Shown here: piece after piece, positions 7,983-16,354 of the stretch | How the letters are laid out: each line of letters opens with the position of its first letter | How positions within the stretch are numbered: position 1 is the stretch's first letter | Origin: Rhodospirillales bacterium | GTDB lineage: Bacteria > Pseudomonadota > Alphaproteobacteria > Micavibrionales > Micavibrionaceae | DNA: 64,000 nucleotides | Direction: 5' to 3' | Assembly: GCA_020638295.1 (NCBI GenBank) | Contig: JACKIU010000002.1 | Coordinates: forward strand, 626,548 to 690,547 | Made by a program: the position numbers and the translations under genes | The notes under the pieces: model-generated | Seen by the model: the letters and a program-made list of their open reading frames with translations, nothing else | What the model was told of the DNA's origin: nothing | Databases searched by the model: none

Positions 7983-8068
7983 AACTTCCCCAACTTTTCC
8001 CCAATAAACGAAGACGGTTTTCCGGCCATTTCCGCAAGCTTCAACAATCCCCTGAAACTTCCCCAAAA
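7983..8068 (+). promoter_or_regulatory. Integrase arm-type sites, left end
   Basis: AACTTCCCCAAC followed by CTTTTCCCCAATA (7983-8006), and a third AAACTTCCCCAAAA at 8055-8068. The 24-bp double unit is repeated exactly at 29525-29548 near the other end. Location 45-130 bases inside the att core suits arm-binding sites. Confidence 0.5.
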
Positions 8069-8112
8069 CACAGCGGCAACGTATGGAGATATAAGCGGAG
8101 AAGAAAGGACTC

Positions 8113-9342
8113 GTGCTTCGGGAAAACCGGCGTTATTTTCGTTTTATGAACAAAAACCTGTCACGCGCCGAGCTGTACGATCTGGTCTGGTCGGAACCGA
8201 TGCACAAGCTGGCCAAGAAATTCAAAATGTCGGATCGCGGCCTTGCGAAGGCCTGCGGTAAGTATGATATTCCCGTCCCGCCGCGCGGTTACTGGAACAA
8301 GAAACAGGCCGGGCATAAAGTCGTCAAACGGCCTTTGCCGAGGCGGGCTCTGGGCATGTCGGACAGAATTTCCTTCGGGCACGGCTGGCATTACGGCTAC
8401 CGGGCCTCTAATGACGAGGATATCGATATGCCGCTGCCACCCGCGCCCGAATTCGAGCCCTCCATGGAAGAGGTGCGCCGGGAAGCGGAAAAGATCGTCG
8501 CCAAGGCTTCCTTTCCTAAAAGCATGTCTTCGCCGCATCGCCTGATCGGCACGCTGCTGGCCGAAGACGAAAAACGCCGCGAGAAATGCCGATCCACGCC
8601 TTACGCATCACTTTGGGATCAGCCTTATTTTGACACGCCTTTCGAGAAGCGGCGGCTGAGAATTCTGAACGCGCTGTTTATCGGCATTTCCAAATGCGGG
8701 ATGAAACCGGAATGCGACCGGAAGCGCGCCCGCAGTACGCTGATCGTGGTGGGAGAACAGACCGTTTTCTTCACCCTGGACAGCGTCAATGTCGGCAAAG
8801 ACCAGCATGAACATGAGGAACGCTATAGCTTCAAAGCGCGCGGTGATAAAGACCGGATGGTGCTGCGGCTCGGTAACTACTATACGAAACGCGGTGATGC
8901 CAAGTCGTGGGAAGATACGGAAGACAGAAAAATTGAAGATTGTTTCAAGGAAATCGCCGCAGAGATTATCGTCGCGGCGGAACAATATTACCGCGACCGT
9001 GAGCTTGAGCTGTACGAATGGCGCGTCAAACGCAGAGAGGAAATGATCGAAGAACGGAAACAGCGCCTTATCGAAGAGGAGCGTTCGCGCAAAGAGCGGC
9101 TTGAAAAGCTGGAACAGGATCGTGTCGATCATCTGCTTGGGCAGGCGCAGGCTTATCGACAGGCCTGCGATATTCGTGCTTTTATCGAGACCGTGAACGC
9201 AGCCTGTAAGGATGGTGATTTATCCGTTTGCGTTGATGATCTGCAGGACTGGACAGGCTGGGCGAACGATCAGGCGAACAGTCTCGACCCGGTGACCTCC
9301 GGCCGGTTTACGGTGCGCCCTAATGCGGATGAGGAAGAGTAA
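8113..9342 (+). CDS. Island hypothetical protein with HTH-like N-terminus and coiled coil
   Basis: 409 residues. Residues 15-75 (SRAELYDLVWSEPMHKLAKK ... VPPRGYWNKKQAGH) resemble a helix-turn-helix with a conserved PPRGYW motif that recurs in island-borne proteins of unknown role. Residues ~285-345 are a long charged coiled coil (RREEMIEERKQRLIEEERS). No catalytic motif is evident. The start is probably GTG at 8113, with GAAAGGA upstream; ATG at 8146 is an alternative. First gene inside the island, convergent with zur. Confidence 0.6.
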   Translation: MLRENRRYFRFMNKNLSRAELYDLVWSEPMHKLAKKFKMSDRGLAKACGKYDIPVPPRGYWNKKQAGHKVVKRPLPRRALGMSDRISFGHGWHYGYRASNDEDIDMPLPPAPEFEPSMEEVRREAEKIVAKASFPKSMSSPHRLIGTLLAEDEKRREKCRSTPYASLWDQPYFDTPFEKRRLRILNALFIGISKCGMKPECDRKRARSTLIVVGEQTVFFTLDSVNVGKDQHEHEERYSFKARGDKDRMVLRLGNYYTKRGDAKSWEDTEDRKIEDCFKEIAAEIIVAAEQYYRDRELELYEWRVKRREEMIEERKQRLIEEERSRKERLEKLEQDRVDHLLGQAQAYRQACDIRAFIETVNAACKDGDLSVCVDDLQDWTGWANDQANSLDPVTSGRFTVRPNADEEE

Positions 9343-9369
9343 GGCAGGTATTCGTTTTCACGGAGATTA

Positions 9370-9813
9370 TTAAGCCTGGCACTGTTGGCAAGTGCCGTGA
9401 ATCTCGGTATTCCAATGTGCCATTTTAAAACCTGTATTATCGACCTTTTTTTGGAGGTCTTTCGGCAGGTGGCATAAATGAACTTCTTCGACCGTGCCGC
9501 AATCGTTACAGACGATAAATTGTGAGCCTTCATGGTTATGTCCGGCATGGCAGGCAACAAACGCGCTCAGGCTTTCGATTTTGTGAATGAAACCGTGTTC
9601 CTGTAAAAATTCAATCGCCCGGTAAACGGTGGTGGGTTTCGGCTTATCCGTGACCTTGCCCATTTCCTCGATCACATCATACGCGCCTATAGGCCGCTTG
9701 CTGGCGGCGATAACCTCCAGTGTGATGCGGCGCGGCGGCGTGTAACGCAGCCCTTTGTCCCCGCAATAGGTTTCAAGCGTCCGGATCAGCTTTTGGATTT
9801 CTTTTTTGGTCAT
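9370..9813 (-). CDS. zur: Zinc uptake regulator Zur (Fur family)
   Basis: 147 residues. The N-terminal winged helix (LRYTPPRRITLEVIAASKRP ... TTVYRAIEFLQEHGF) precedes the metal-binding dimerisation domain, with HAGHNHEG, a CNDC pair and a C-terminal CQQC pair that together form the structural zinc site. The lack of typical Fur iron-site spacing and the gene context favour Zur. It overlaps the DUF3299 gene by 4 bases and ends a minus-strand operon starting at 12970. Zur represses zinc uptake genes when zinc is plentiful; boxes are visible at 13012 and 14276. Confidence 0.88.
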   Translation of the reverse strand: MTKKEIQKLIRTLETYCGDKGLRYTPPRRITLEVIAASKRPIGAYDVIEEMGKVTDKPKPTTVYRAIEFLQEHGFIHKIESLSAFVACHAGHNHEGSQFIVCNDCGTVEEVHLCHLPKDLQKKVDNTGFKMAHWNTEIHGTCQQCQA

Positions 9814-10436
9814 GGTTTCACCTTAACATCATGCAGGCGGTAAAAAACATTATACGCATCATCACGCGGGACGAGTTCAAGCGTTCCCGTCAGGGTAACA
9901 GCCTCATAGCTGAATTTTACAGCGTCTTGTCCACGAGCTTCCATCACCAGCGCCGGGCCGACATGATAATGGTAAGGGCAGCTGACCGGAAACGGCCCGA
10001 AAAGAAACAGGGATTGGTTTTCTTCCGCATTCAAGGGAAACATATAACCCTGCATAGTGATTTCCCGGCCGTCCAGCTTTTGCAAGCCTGACGGAAATTC
10101 GGGCTTCACACCGTGCATTTCCCGGCCTTCTTCATCGGCAAAGCTATAGGGAATGCTTTTTGTTTGCGCCAGCAACTTCCAGTCCAGCCCGCCTTCCGGC
10201 ACCGTGACATAATCTGATATGGACTCCACCACCTCTTCCGGCGAAGGCGTAATATTCAGCGGAATTGTATATGTTTTGGTGGCCGTTGTTGTGTAGGTAA
10301 TTGTCTTATCAATAACCGTGCTTTGATCCGGCCTTTTTACATTCAGTAAGGCATAAATGAATAAGGCCGCAAGCACGCCGTAAAACAGCGCCTTTACCAT
10401 CCATTTGAACATTGCAATTTTATCCGGCAGACGCAT
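9810..10436 (-). CDS. DUF3299 protein, membrane-anchored
   Basis: 208 residues. A single N-terminal membrane helix (WMVKALFYGVLAALFIYALL, about 12-31) is followed by a periplasmic domain of the DUF3299 type (LDGREITMQGYMFPL ... FLFGPFPVSCPYHYHVGPAL). The conserved Cys-Pro-Tyr-His-Tyr-His segment suggests metal binding. Paralogous to the next upstream gene. DUF3299 proteins accompany Zur-controlled ABC systems such as PA4063-PA4066 of Pseudomonas aeruginosa. It overlaps its neighbours at both ends. Confidence 0.8.
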   Translation of the reverse strand: MRLPDKIAMFKWMVKALFYGVLAALFIYALLNVKRPDQSTVIDKTITYTTTATKTYTIPLNITPSPEEVVESISDYVTVPEGGLDWKLLAQTKSIPYSFADEEGREMHGVKPEFPSGLQKLDGREITMQGYMFPLNAEENQSLFLFGPFPVSCPYHYHVGPALVMEARGQDAVKFSYEAVTLTGTLELVPRDDAYNVFYRLHDVKVKP

Positions 10437-10960
10437 TATTTCACCTGCCTTGCGTCTTTCAGGCGGTAAAATACACTGTATTCCGGATCGTCGGGCACCA
10501 ATTCCAAAGTGCCGGTGATAACGACCGGCTCATAATCGAAGGTGACCGGGTTATTATCGGCGTGAACTTCAATCACCAAAGGCGGGCCGACATGATATTG
10601 AAACGGGCAGGATAAGGGAAACGGTCCGAACAGAAAGTTTTTTTGATCTTCGGTGCCATCCAGCGGGAACATATATCCCTTTATCTTTATCTCCTTGCCG
10701 TCCAGCGCTTTAACCTCGGGCTGGAAGTCCGGCTTTGAATACACCAGATCATAGCCGTCTTCGGTTTTGGTTTCGATGGGAATTTCCTTCGTGGTGCCGA
10801 ACACCTTCCAGTTTGTTCCGCCTTTGGGCACATCAACGAAGTCGGCGATATAATCCTGAATGGTTTTGTTGCTGTGACCGTCGCTGCTTTCCTCAAAACT
10901 CAACGCATGGGCAGGCGTTACCAGTAGCAGGAATGCGATAAGTGCAAGCCACAACCTCAT
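10436..10960 (-). CDS. DUF3299 protein, secreted to periplasm
   Basis: 174 residues from the start at 10960, which gives a clean signal peptide (LWLALIAFLLLVTPAHA). A start at 11056 would add an unrelated extension lying inside the permease gene. The mature domain parallels the neighbouring DUF3299 protein, including LDGKEIKIKGYMFPLDG and FPLSCPFQYHVGPPLV, so the two arose by duplication. Probable periplasmic zinc-handling partner of the ABC transporter. It shares an operon with the permease upstream and the second DUF3299 gene downstream. Confidence 0.8.
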   Translation of the reverse strand: MRLWLALIAFLLLVTPAHALSFEESSDGHSNKTIQDYIADFVDVPKGGTNWKVFGTTKEIPIETKTEDGYDLVYSKPDFQPEVKALDGKEIKIKGYMFPLDGTEDQKNFLFGPFPLSCPFQYHVGPPLVIEVHADNNPVTFDYEPVVITGTLELVPDDPEYSVFYRLKDARQVK

Positions 10961-10970
10961 GCCCGGCACC

Positions 10971-12308
10971 CTATGCCCTGCCTCGTGCCAATAATCCCGC
11001 AATATCGGTGCGGGCGGCGGTGAGAGACGGCACGAACGCGGCAAACACTCCGGCAATCAGCCCCAGCGCGATAAACCCGGCGTCCATAGCCTGAGGCATG
11101 AGCAGCACCTCCGGCAGAACAAGCCCGCGTAAAGATTCAATCGACAACACAGCCGTATAAGCGATTCCATGGCCGAGGATGACACCGGCCAAAGCGCCTG
11201 CGCCGCTAATCAGCAAGGCCTCGGCGATCACCGTGGCCGAAAGGCGGCGCGGCGTTGCTCCCAATACCCGCAACACAGCGAGGTCATAACGGCGCAGCGC
11301 CAGTCCCGAAGACAGCGTGGCCCAGAGCATAAGCGCCGAAAGAATGACAAATCCTGCGCCCAGAACCACAACCAGCTGGCGGCCAATGCCGAGGCTCTTG
11401 GTAAAGCGCGCCATTTCGTAAGACGGCACGGCAGCCATAAGATCGGAGGACTCGTTGATCTTGCGCGGCAAATTCATCAAATCAACCGGGCTGCGAACTT
11501 TCAGGATAACAGAGGTAATCTGATGCGCCAAATCCGCTTCACCTTCATGATCGTGTCCCTCATGTTCACCCGCATGATGATCTTCCTCATGGCCTTGGTC
11601 TTCGTCCATTTCCTCATCTTCATGGTGGTGCGCGGCATGTTCTTCATGCTCTTCTTCGGCCTCATCATGGCCGTGCCGATCTCCCTCGTGATGATCGTGC
11701 CCTGCGGCATGAAGCTGCTGGACGCTTTCTACCGGTGTGGTCAGTAATTTATCCAAGACCGTGCCGGTCGGCTTCAAAACACCGATGACTGTGTAAAGAT
11801 AGGCATCATGCACATCGTCGCTATTTGCGGAAAAACCGTGGCTGACGGCAAATTTATCGCCGACTTTCAGTCCTGTATTTGCGCCAGCGACTGTTTCAAA
11901 CGGCGCGGCAAACGTCTTGCCGTCCGCAAATTCGGCGTTATAGAGCTTCAGATAATCAGGGCTTGTTCCGACCATCCGAAATCCCTTGTAACTATCGCCC
12001 AGCGCCAGCGGTATGGCTTGTCGGACTTGCGGCATACGCTGTAATTCTTCAAAGTCGTGTGCGTCAATATTCCCGGCGGGAATGTCGGCGTGATAGACGG
12101 ATGATAACACCAGTTGCAGCGGGCTGCCCTTGGTTCCGACGATCATATCAATCCCAGCCGCGTTGCGGGCAAAACCGGAGGATACGGTTTGCGAGAATAA
12201 AAACACGGCGCAGAGCAAGGCAATCCCCGCCGCTACCGCTGCCGTGCATAGAGCGGCATGAAGTGGGCGGGAGCGAATAGAAGCTATAGCGAGTGATGCG
12301 GCGTTCAT
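10971..12308 (-). CDS. FtsX-type ABC transporter permease with histidine-rich loop
   Basis: 445 residues. An N-terminal helix (LCTAAVAAGIALLCAVFLF), a large periplasmic domain and three C-terminal helices match MacB/FtsX permeases rather than ZnuB. Residues ~199-259 are a striking His/Asp/Glu-rich loop (HHEGDRHGHDEAEEEHEEH and similar), a likely metal-binding segment. It overlaps the ATPase gene by 4 bases. With the ATPase and DUF3299 proteins it resembles the Zur-regulated PA4063-PA4066 locus, in which the His-rich part is a separate protein. Probable role: zinc acquisition or zinc-protein handling under zinc starvation. Confidence 0.82.
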   Translation of the reverse strand: MNAASLAIASIRSRPLHAALCTAAVAAGIALLCAVFLFSQTVSSGFARNAAGIDMIVGTKGSPLQLVLSSVYHADIPAGNIDAHDFEELQRMPQVRQAIPLALGDSYKGFRMVGTSPDYLKLYNAEFADGKTFAAPFETVAGANTGLKVGDKFAVSHGFSANSDDVHDAYLYTVIGVLKPTGTVLDKLLTTPVESVQQLHAAGHDHHEGDRHGHDEAEEEHEEHAAHHHEDEEMDEDQGHEEDHHAGEHEGHDHEGEADLAHQITSVILKVRSPVDLMNLPRKINESSDLMAAVPSYEMARFTKSLGIGRQLVVVLGAGFVILSALMLWATLSSGLALRRYDLAVLRVLGATPRRLSATVIAEALLISGAGALAGVILGHGIAYTAVLSIESLRGLVLPEVLLMPQAMDAGFIALGLIAGVFAAFVPSLTAARTDIAGLLARGRA

Positions 12309-12970
12309 GCGGCCTCCTTATTGTTCTTTGGCATCTGGTTTTCCAGATTGATAATCGTTTTAAAGTTCTCTTTGATCCGGCCGTCATGCGTGGCGATCAA
12401 AAGCGCTGCTCCTGTTTCTTTGGCCTGGCTTTCAAGCAAATTCATAACGGCCTTTGCATTATCATCATCGAGCGCCGAGGTCGGTTCGTCCGCCATGATG
12501 ATTTTGGGCCGCAGGAGAACCGCGCGCGCAATGGCGGCACGCTGCTGTTCGCCCTGGCTAAGAGCGTCCGGTTTACGGTGCGCCTTATCGGTGAGACCCA
12601 ATGTTTTTAAAAGATGGTCGAGCCGCCCGGCCTCCGGCTTCGCTCCGGCCATATCCGCCGCCAGCATAATATTCTGCGCCAGCGTCAGGGACGGTAAAAG
12701 ATGCAGCGTTTGAAATATAAAACCAAAATTCTGTCCGCGCACTTTATCGCGCGCCGATGAAGACATGGCATAGAAATCTCCATCCTCAATAAAAACCTCA
12801 CCCGCACTTGGTCTTAATAGTCCGGCCAATACAGACAAGAATGTAGTTTTACCGGAGCCGGACGGCCCCAGCAAAAGCACTTTATCGCCTGTATTAATAG
12901 ATAAATCGGGAAAGGAAAGCGGCGGGGAACCTTCCCTGCGAACGGTGATATTTTGGGATTTTAAGAACAT
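12305..12970 (-). CDS. ABC transporter ATP-binding protein
   Basis: 221 residues of the LolD/MacB type. Walker A GPSGSGKTT (about 35-43), Q-loop, signature LSQGEQQRAAIARA, Walker B IIMADEPTSALDDD and the H-loop histidine (ATHDG) are all intact. First gene of the operon ABC-ATPase / permease / DUF3299 / DUF3299 / zur. A Zur box lies 42 bases upstream at 13012-13026, so the operon is presumably derepressed by zinc limitation. Confidence 0.9.
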   Translation of the reverse strand: MFLKSQNITVRREGSPPLSFPDLSINTGDKVLLLGPSGSGKTTFLSVLAGLLRPSAGEVFIEDGDFYAMSSSARDKVRGQNFGFIFQTLHLLPSLTLAQNIMLAADMAGAKPEAGRLDHLLKTLGLTDKAHRKPDALSQGEQQRAAIARAVLLRPKIIMADEPTSALDDDNAKAVMNLLESQAKETGAALLIATHDGRIKENFKTIINLENQMPKNNKEAA

Positions 12971-13011
12971 GCGCGGCCTTTCATAGCGTTAGAGAATGGA
13001 GCTTAATATAA

Positions 13012-13026
13012 TGTTATATTGTTACA
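13012..13026. promoter_or_regulatory. Putative Zur box upstream of the ABC operon
   Basis: TGTTATATTGTTACA, near-palindromic and differing by one base from the box at 14276-14290. It sits between the CobW gene end and the ATPase start at 12970. Confidence 0.65.
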
Positions 13027-13029
13027 TAC

Positions 13030-14250
13030 TCAAGCAGCCTGCTTGAACCATTCGGGGAACGGGTCTTTCAGCTTTTGCCAAAATTCGGGGGCGTTCAGGT
13101 AGTCTTTGACAAGACAGGAATCCAGACGTTTGCGAATGGCCTCTTCGTCCATTTCCCCTTTCAAGCCAATGAACACGATTTCCTGCCGCCGATCACCGTA
13201 TTGTTTATTCCACGTATCTCTTAAAACCTGTTCAAATTCTTCCGTATCCGGCCAGCGGTTTTGTGGCACTGCCGCCCACCAGCGCCCCATGCCGTTATGC
13301 CGGACAAAGGCACCGGCCTGTGAAACCTCGCCCACATAATCGGGCCGCGAAGAAATCCAGAAGAACCCCTTGGCGCGGACGACACCCGGCCACGGTTCGT
13401 TAAAAAACTGGTAAATTTTCTCCGGATTGAAGGGCTGGCGCGCACGGTACACAAAGCTGATAATCCCGTATTCCTCGGTTTCCGGGACGTGATCCTTGAA
13501 GTTATAAAGCTCCTGCGCCCAAAGCGGGTGTTCTTGCGCCTCTTCAAAATGAAACAACCCCGTATCCATGATTTGATCGAGATCCACCTGCCCCAGCGTG
13601 GCTTCAATAATCTCTGCGCGTCCGTTCAGGCTGCGGATAATGGAGCGAACCGTATTGCGTTCTTCATCAGATACAAGATCGAGTTTATTGAGAATAACGA
13701 CATTGGCAAATTCGATTTGCTCGACCAGCAAGTCCACGAGGGTACGCTCATCCTCTTCGCCCAGGCTTTCATCACCGTCTTTCAGGAAATCGGTCGAGCT
13801 GTAATTCTTAATGAGGTTTGCCGCATCCACAACCGTGACCATCGTATCCAGCCGCGCCACATCGGACAGGCTTTTGCCGTTTTCATCCCTGAAATCAAAC
13901 GTGGCAGCGACCGGCAACGGCTCGGAAATGCCGGTGCTTTCAATCAGCAGGTAATCGTATTTTCCTTCCGCCGCCAAAGCCTCAACCTGCTCCAGCAAAT
14001 CTTCACGTAAAGTACAACAGATACAGCCATTGCTCATCTCTACCAGCTTTTCTTCCGTGCGGGATAAATTCGCCCCGCCGCGTTCTACCAAGTCTGCGTC
14101 GATATTGACCTCGCTCATATCATTGACGATCACGGCCACTTTACGGCCTTCACGGTTGTTTAGCACATGATTGAGCAGCGTTGTTTTCCCTGCCCCCAAA
14201 AACCCGGAAAGCACGGTTACAGGGAGTTTGTTCTTTATCTTTTTTAGCAT
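13030..14250 (-). CDS. CobW/ZigA-family GTP-dependent zinc metallochaperone
   Basis: 406 residues. G1 loop SGFLGAGKTTLLNH (about 15-28), the conserved metal motif GCICCT (about 76-81), the G3-like region (LLIESTGISEP) and the NKLD specificity motif (about 194) are all present. The C-terminal CobW domain (FVYRARQPFNPEKIYQFF ... WWAAVPQNRW) is complete. COG0523 members under Zur control deliver zinc to key enzymes when zinc is scarce. It has its own Zur box at 14276 and is divergent from the DUF1826 gene. Confidence 0.88.
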   Translation of the reverse strand: MLKKIKNKLPVTVLSGFLGAGKTTLLNHVLNNREGRKVAVIVNDMSEVNIDADLVERGGANLSRTEEKLVEMSNGCICCTLREDLLEQVEALAAEGKYDYLLIESTGISEPLPVAATFDFRDENGKSLSDVARLDTMVTVVDAANLIKNYSSTDFLKDGDESLGEEDERTLVDLLVEQIEFANVVILNKLDLVSDEERNTVRSIIRSLNGRAEIIEATLGQVDLDQIMDTGLFHFEEAQEHPLWAQELYNFKDHVPETEEYGIISFVYRARQPFNPEKIYQFFNEPWPGVVRAKGFFWISSRPDYVGEVSQAGAFVRHNGMGRWWAAVPQNRWPDTEEFEQVLRDTWNKQYGDRRQEIVFIGLKGEMDEEAIRKRLDSCLVKDYLNAPEFWQKLKDPFPEWFKQAA

Positions 14251-14275
14251 TCAAAGCCCTTATTGATTTTAAATA

Positions 14276-14290
14276 TGTTATATTGTAACA
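14276..14290. promoter_or_regulatory. Zur box in the CobW/DUF1826 divergent promoter
   Basis: Palindrome TGTTA-TATTG-TAACA between the CobW gene (start 14250) and the DUF1826 gene (start 14345). Position and similarity to 13012-13026 indicate joint Zur control. Confidence 0.72.
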
Positions 14291-14344
14291 GTTTGTAGCA
14301 ATCCGATATTAAAATTGCAAGACAGAAAAGGGACGCCCATCGTG

Positions 14345-14977
14345 ATGAGTATTTTTCGTGCCGCCAGTTTGAATGAGTTGACAGGCTTCCGGCAAAGACC
14401 GGAACAACTTGGAATTTTACACCGGGAAAGACCGCAGGAGGCGGAAAGCTTCTTTGAAACGCTGATGCAAGAACCGTTCGGCGTTGCCGGTACTGTCCGC
14501 AAGGATCATCTTGAAAGCGACATAGAGGCTTTGCTGGATGAAGCCTTGCCGCCGCAAATCAAATCCGATCCCTTCTACAGCCGCTGGGTTGAGGATATGG
14601 CAGAAGTCTGCGGCACGTTTTGTAATACGCAAGGCACGGATGCGGTCGGTTTCTGGATCGGCTCGGAGCGCGGCTGCCGAAGATACCATATCGACAATGT
14701 TCCCATGCGCCTGCTTGTGACATATGCCGGGGCCGGAACGGAATGGCTGCCGGATGAGGCGGCAGACCGCCGCGCCTTTGCAAACGGCGAACCGAACGAA
14801 CGGATTGTCAAAGATCCTGCCGCAAAGCAGTTTATGAATGTTTGGGATGTTTCGGTCTTCCGGGGCGGGCCGAAAGGATTATTGCACAGAACACCCGATG
14901 CGACCCTGTCCGGCCCCTCCATCCTCATGCGTCTCGACCATCCGTCCTTTTGGGAGAATGTGTTGAACTACCAATAA
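14345..14977 (+). CDS. DUF1826 family protein
   Basis: 210 residues from ATG 14345; GTG 14342 and TTG 14315 are alternatives. The conserved core includes CRRYHIDNVPMRLLVTYAG and VSVFRGGPKGLLHRTP, reminiscent of a 2-oxoglutarate-oxygenase-like fold with His/Asp metal ligands (HID), though I infer this only from motif appearance. DUF1826 genes commonly neighbour CobW genes in Zur regulons. Its stop overlaps the convergent small gene at 14968. Function unproven. Confidence 0.78.
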   Translation: MSIFRAASLNELTGFRQRPEQLGILHRERPQEAESFFETLMQEPFGVAGTVRKDHLESDIEALLDEALPPQIKSDPFYSRWVEDMAEVCGTFCNTQGTDAVGFWIGSERGCRRYHIDNVPMRLLVTYAGAGTEWLPDEAADRRAFANGEPNERIVKDPAAKQFMNVWDVSVFRGGPKGLLHRTPDATLSGPSILMRLDHPSFWENVLNYQ

Positions 14978-15195
14978 TATTCATGCGGTTTACGGTTGCC
15001 GAGCGGCCATGCAATATTGTCCGGATCATCGCCCTTTAATATGCGGTGACACAGTCTCGCGTTTTTGCGGCGTTTCGGCCGGTTCATAAACTGGCTCACC
15101 CACCAGCCGGGGGTGGATGCCGTTGTTTCGTGCCCGTCGCGGAAAGTTTTACCCTTCCAGAGTTCGTACGGGTCACGCCTGTAAGTGCGTGCCAT
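14968..15195 (-). CDS. Small basic hypothetical protein
   Basis: 75 residues, rich in Arg/Lys/Trp, from MARTYRRDPYELWKGKTF to RKPHEYYW. The start at 15195 is chosen because AGGAG lies 7 bases upstream; a longer frame to 15498 crosses intergenic sequence. The composition suggests a nucleic-acid-binding or virion-associated small protein but no family is recognised. Convergent with the DUF1826 gene, overlapping its stop by 10 bases. Confidence 0.55.
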   Translation of the reverse strand: MARTYRRDPYELWKGKTFRDGHETTASTPGWWVSQFMNRPKRRKNARLCHRILKGDDPDNIAWPLGNRKPHEYYW

Positions 15196-15346
15196 TATCT
15201 TTCTCCTAAGTTGGTTAACACTTAGAAGAGCGCGCCTTTTCTGGGAGAACGGTGGAAATCCCGGACCAACGAAAAAAGCCGGAAAGCGCTTCCCGCTTCC
15301 GGTTCGTTTCGTCCAAATCTGCTTAAAATTGAATTGCCAGTTAACT

Positions 15347-15688
15347 TTAATGATAAACAACAGGATCTGAAAATTCAAGTACGTGACCATCCCATCGCTC
15401 GAAAACGGCCTGTGGCATATCGGACAAACCGTTAAGCGCGACTTCAAGAGGATCGGGCCGGTCCAGGCCTTTAAAGAAATAATCAACCGGAACATCAAGA
15501 ACCTCCGCGTATTGATGCAGCTCAGGCATCTTTATATCTTTCGCGCCCTCTTCAATGCGCCGAACCTGTGCGGTCTTTTTGCCCAGCTTTTTTGCGAGGC
15601 ATATTTGCGACAGTCCGAGCAATGAACGCCGCAAGCATATACGCCTGCCTATGTGAGTGTTGATTGCATCAGCCCTTTTCCGATCCAT
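15347..15688 (-). CDS. XRE-family repressor
   Basis: 113 residues. The helix-turn-helix covers about residues 14-66 (IGRRICLRRSLLGLSQICLA ... VRRIEEGAKDIK), followed by VDYFFKGL, a motif frequent in alphaproteobacterial Cro/CI regulators. GGAGG lies 5 bases before the ATG at 15688, favouring it over 15700. Divergent from the CI-like gene at 15879, so the two may form a regulatory switch for the island. Confidence 0.8.
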   Translation of the reverse strand: MDRKRADAINTHIGRRICLRRSLLGLSQICLAKKLGKKTAQVRRIEEGAKDIKMPELHQYAEVLDVPVDYFFKGLDRPDPLEVALNGLSDMPQAVFERWDGHVLEFSDPVVYH

Positions 15689-15878
15689 ATTTTCCTCCAT
15701 TTAGGCAAAACGGTTCCTTCGACTTAAACGGTTGAACCGAAAGCCGTTTACGGGTACATTTCATCCTGAAAGTAGTATTAAACTATCTTCTACAACTTAT
15801 AATTCCTAAAAACAGGAAAATCAACCCTCAATTTTCCTGTTATCGGGTTTTTTTGTGTTGTGGTACAAAGGTGCGCAT

Positions 15879-16340
15879 ATGAGCTTGGATTTTCTTGATA
15901 ACGATTTTGGCGCAAGGCTGAGAGAGGCCTGCGACCATTTGGGCGGGGTCGAAAAGGCCGCGGCCCAGATCGACATGACCAAAACGCCGCTTTACAACAG
16001 CATCAACGGCAAAACGGAAATCGGCGCGGGAAAGGTGTTTCAGCTTTCAAAAATCACGCCGTTCCGCCTCAATTGGATTCTGACCGGCGAAGAGCCGAAA
16101 CATCATGATGATCCTGACGGTTATGTGGAGATCAAGAGTGACTTTTTCTTTGAAATCCTGGAAACAGTCGAAGCGTTTCTGGCAAAACGAAAGATGAAAG
16201 TGACAATCAAAAACCAGATGCGGTTCGTGCTGGCGGTTTATAACCGCGAAATGGAAAAGGCGGCGGAGAGCGGCAAAGCGCCGGAACTGGATAAAGAAAA
16301 ACTACTGGATATGCTGGCGTATCATTTTGATGCGTTGTGA
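15879..16340 (+). CDS. CI-like phage regulator
   Basis: 153 residues from MSLDFLDNDFGARLREACDH. The N-terminal domain (LGGVEKAAAQIDMTKTPLYN ... GKVFQLSKITPFRLNWILTG) has the form of the bacteriophage CI repressor N-terminal domain. The C-terminal ~75 residues (FFFEILETVEAFLAKRKMKV) are helical with no peptidase motif. An upstream start at 15855 exists but lacks support. Overlaps the next gene by stop/start proximity; the two appear cotranscribed. Confidence 0.65.
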   Translation: MSLDFLDNDFGARLREACDHLGGVEKAAAQIDMTKTPLYNSINGKTEIGAGKVFQLSKITPFRLNWILTGEEPKHHDDPDGYVEIKSDFFFEILETVEAFLAKRKMKVTIKNQMRFVLAVYNREMEKAAESGKAPELDKEKLLDMLAYHFDAL

Positions 16341-16354
16341 GAGTAAGGTTTGAT

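Noticed and set aside
11169..11747. 192-codon plus-strand frame opposite the permease
   Set aside because: The Met/Phe-rich end is the complement of the His/Asp/Glu-rich loop; composition artefact.
15195..15498. N-terminal extension of the small protein at 14968-15195
   Set aside because: It crosses AT-rich intergenic sequence without protein-like composition; a good ribosome-binding site supports 15195.
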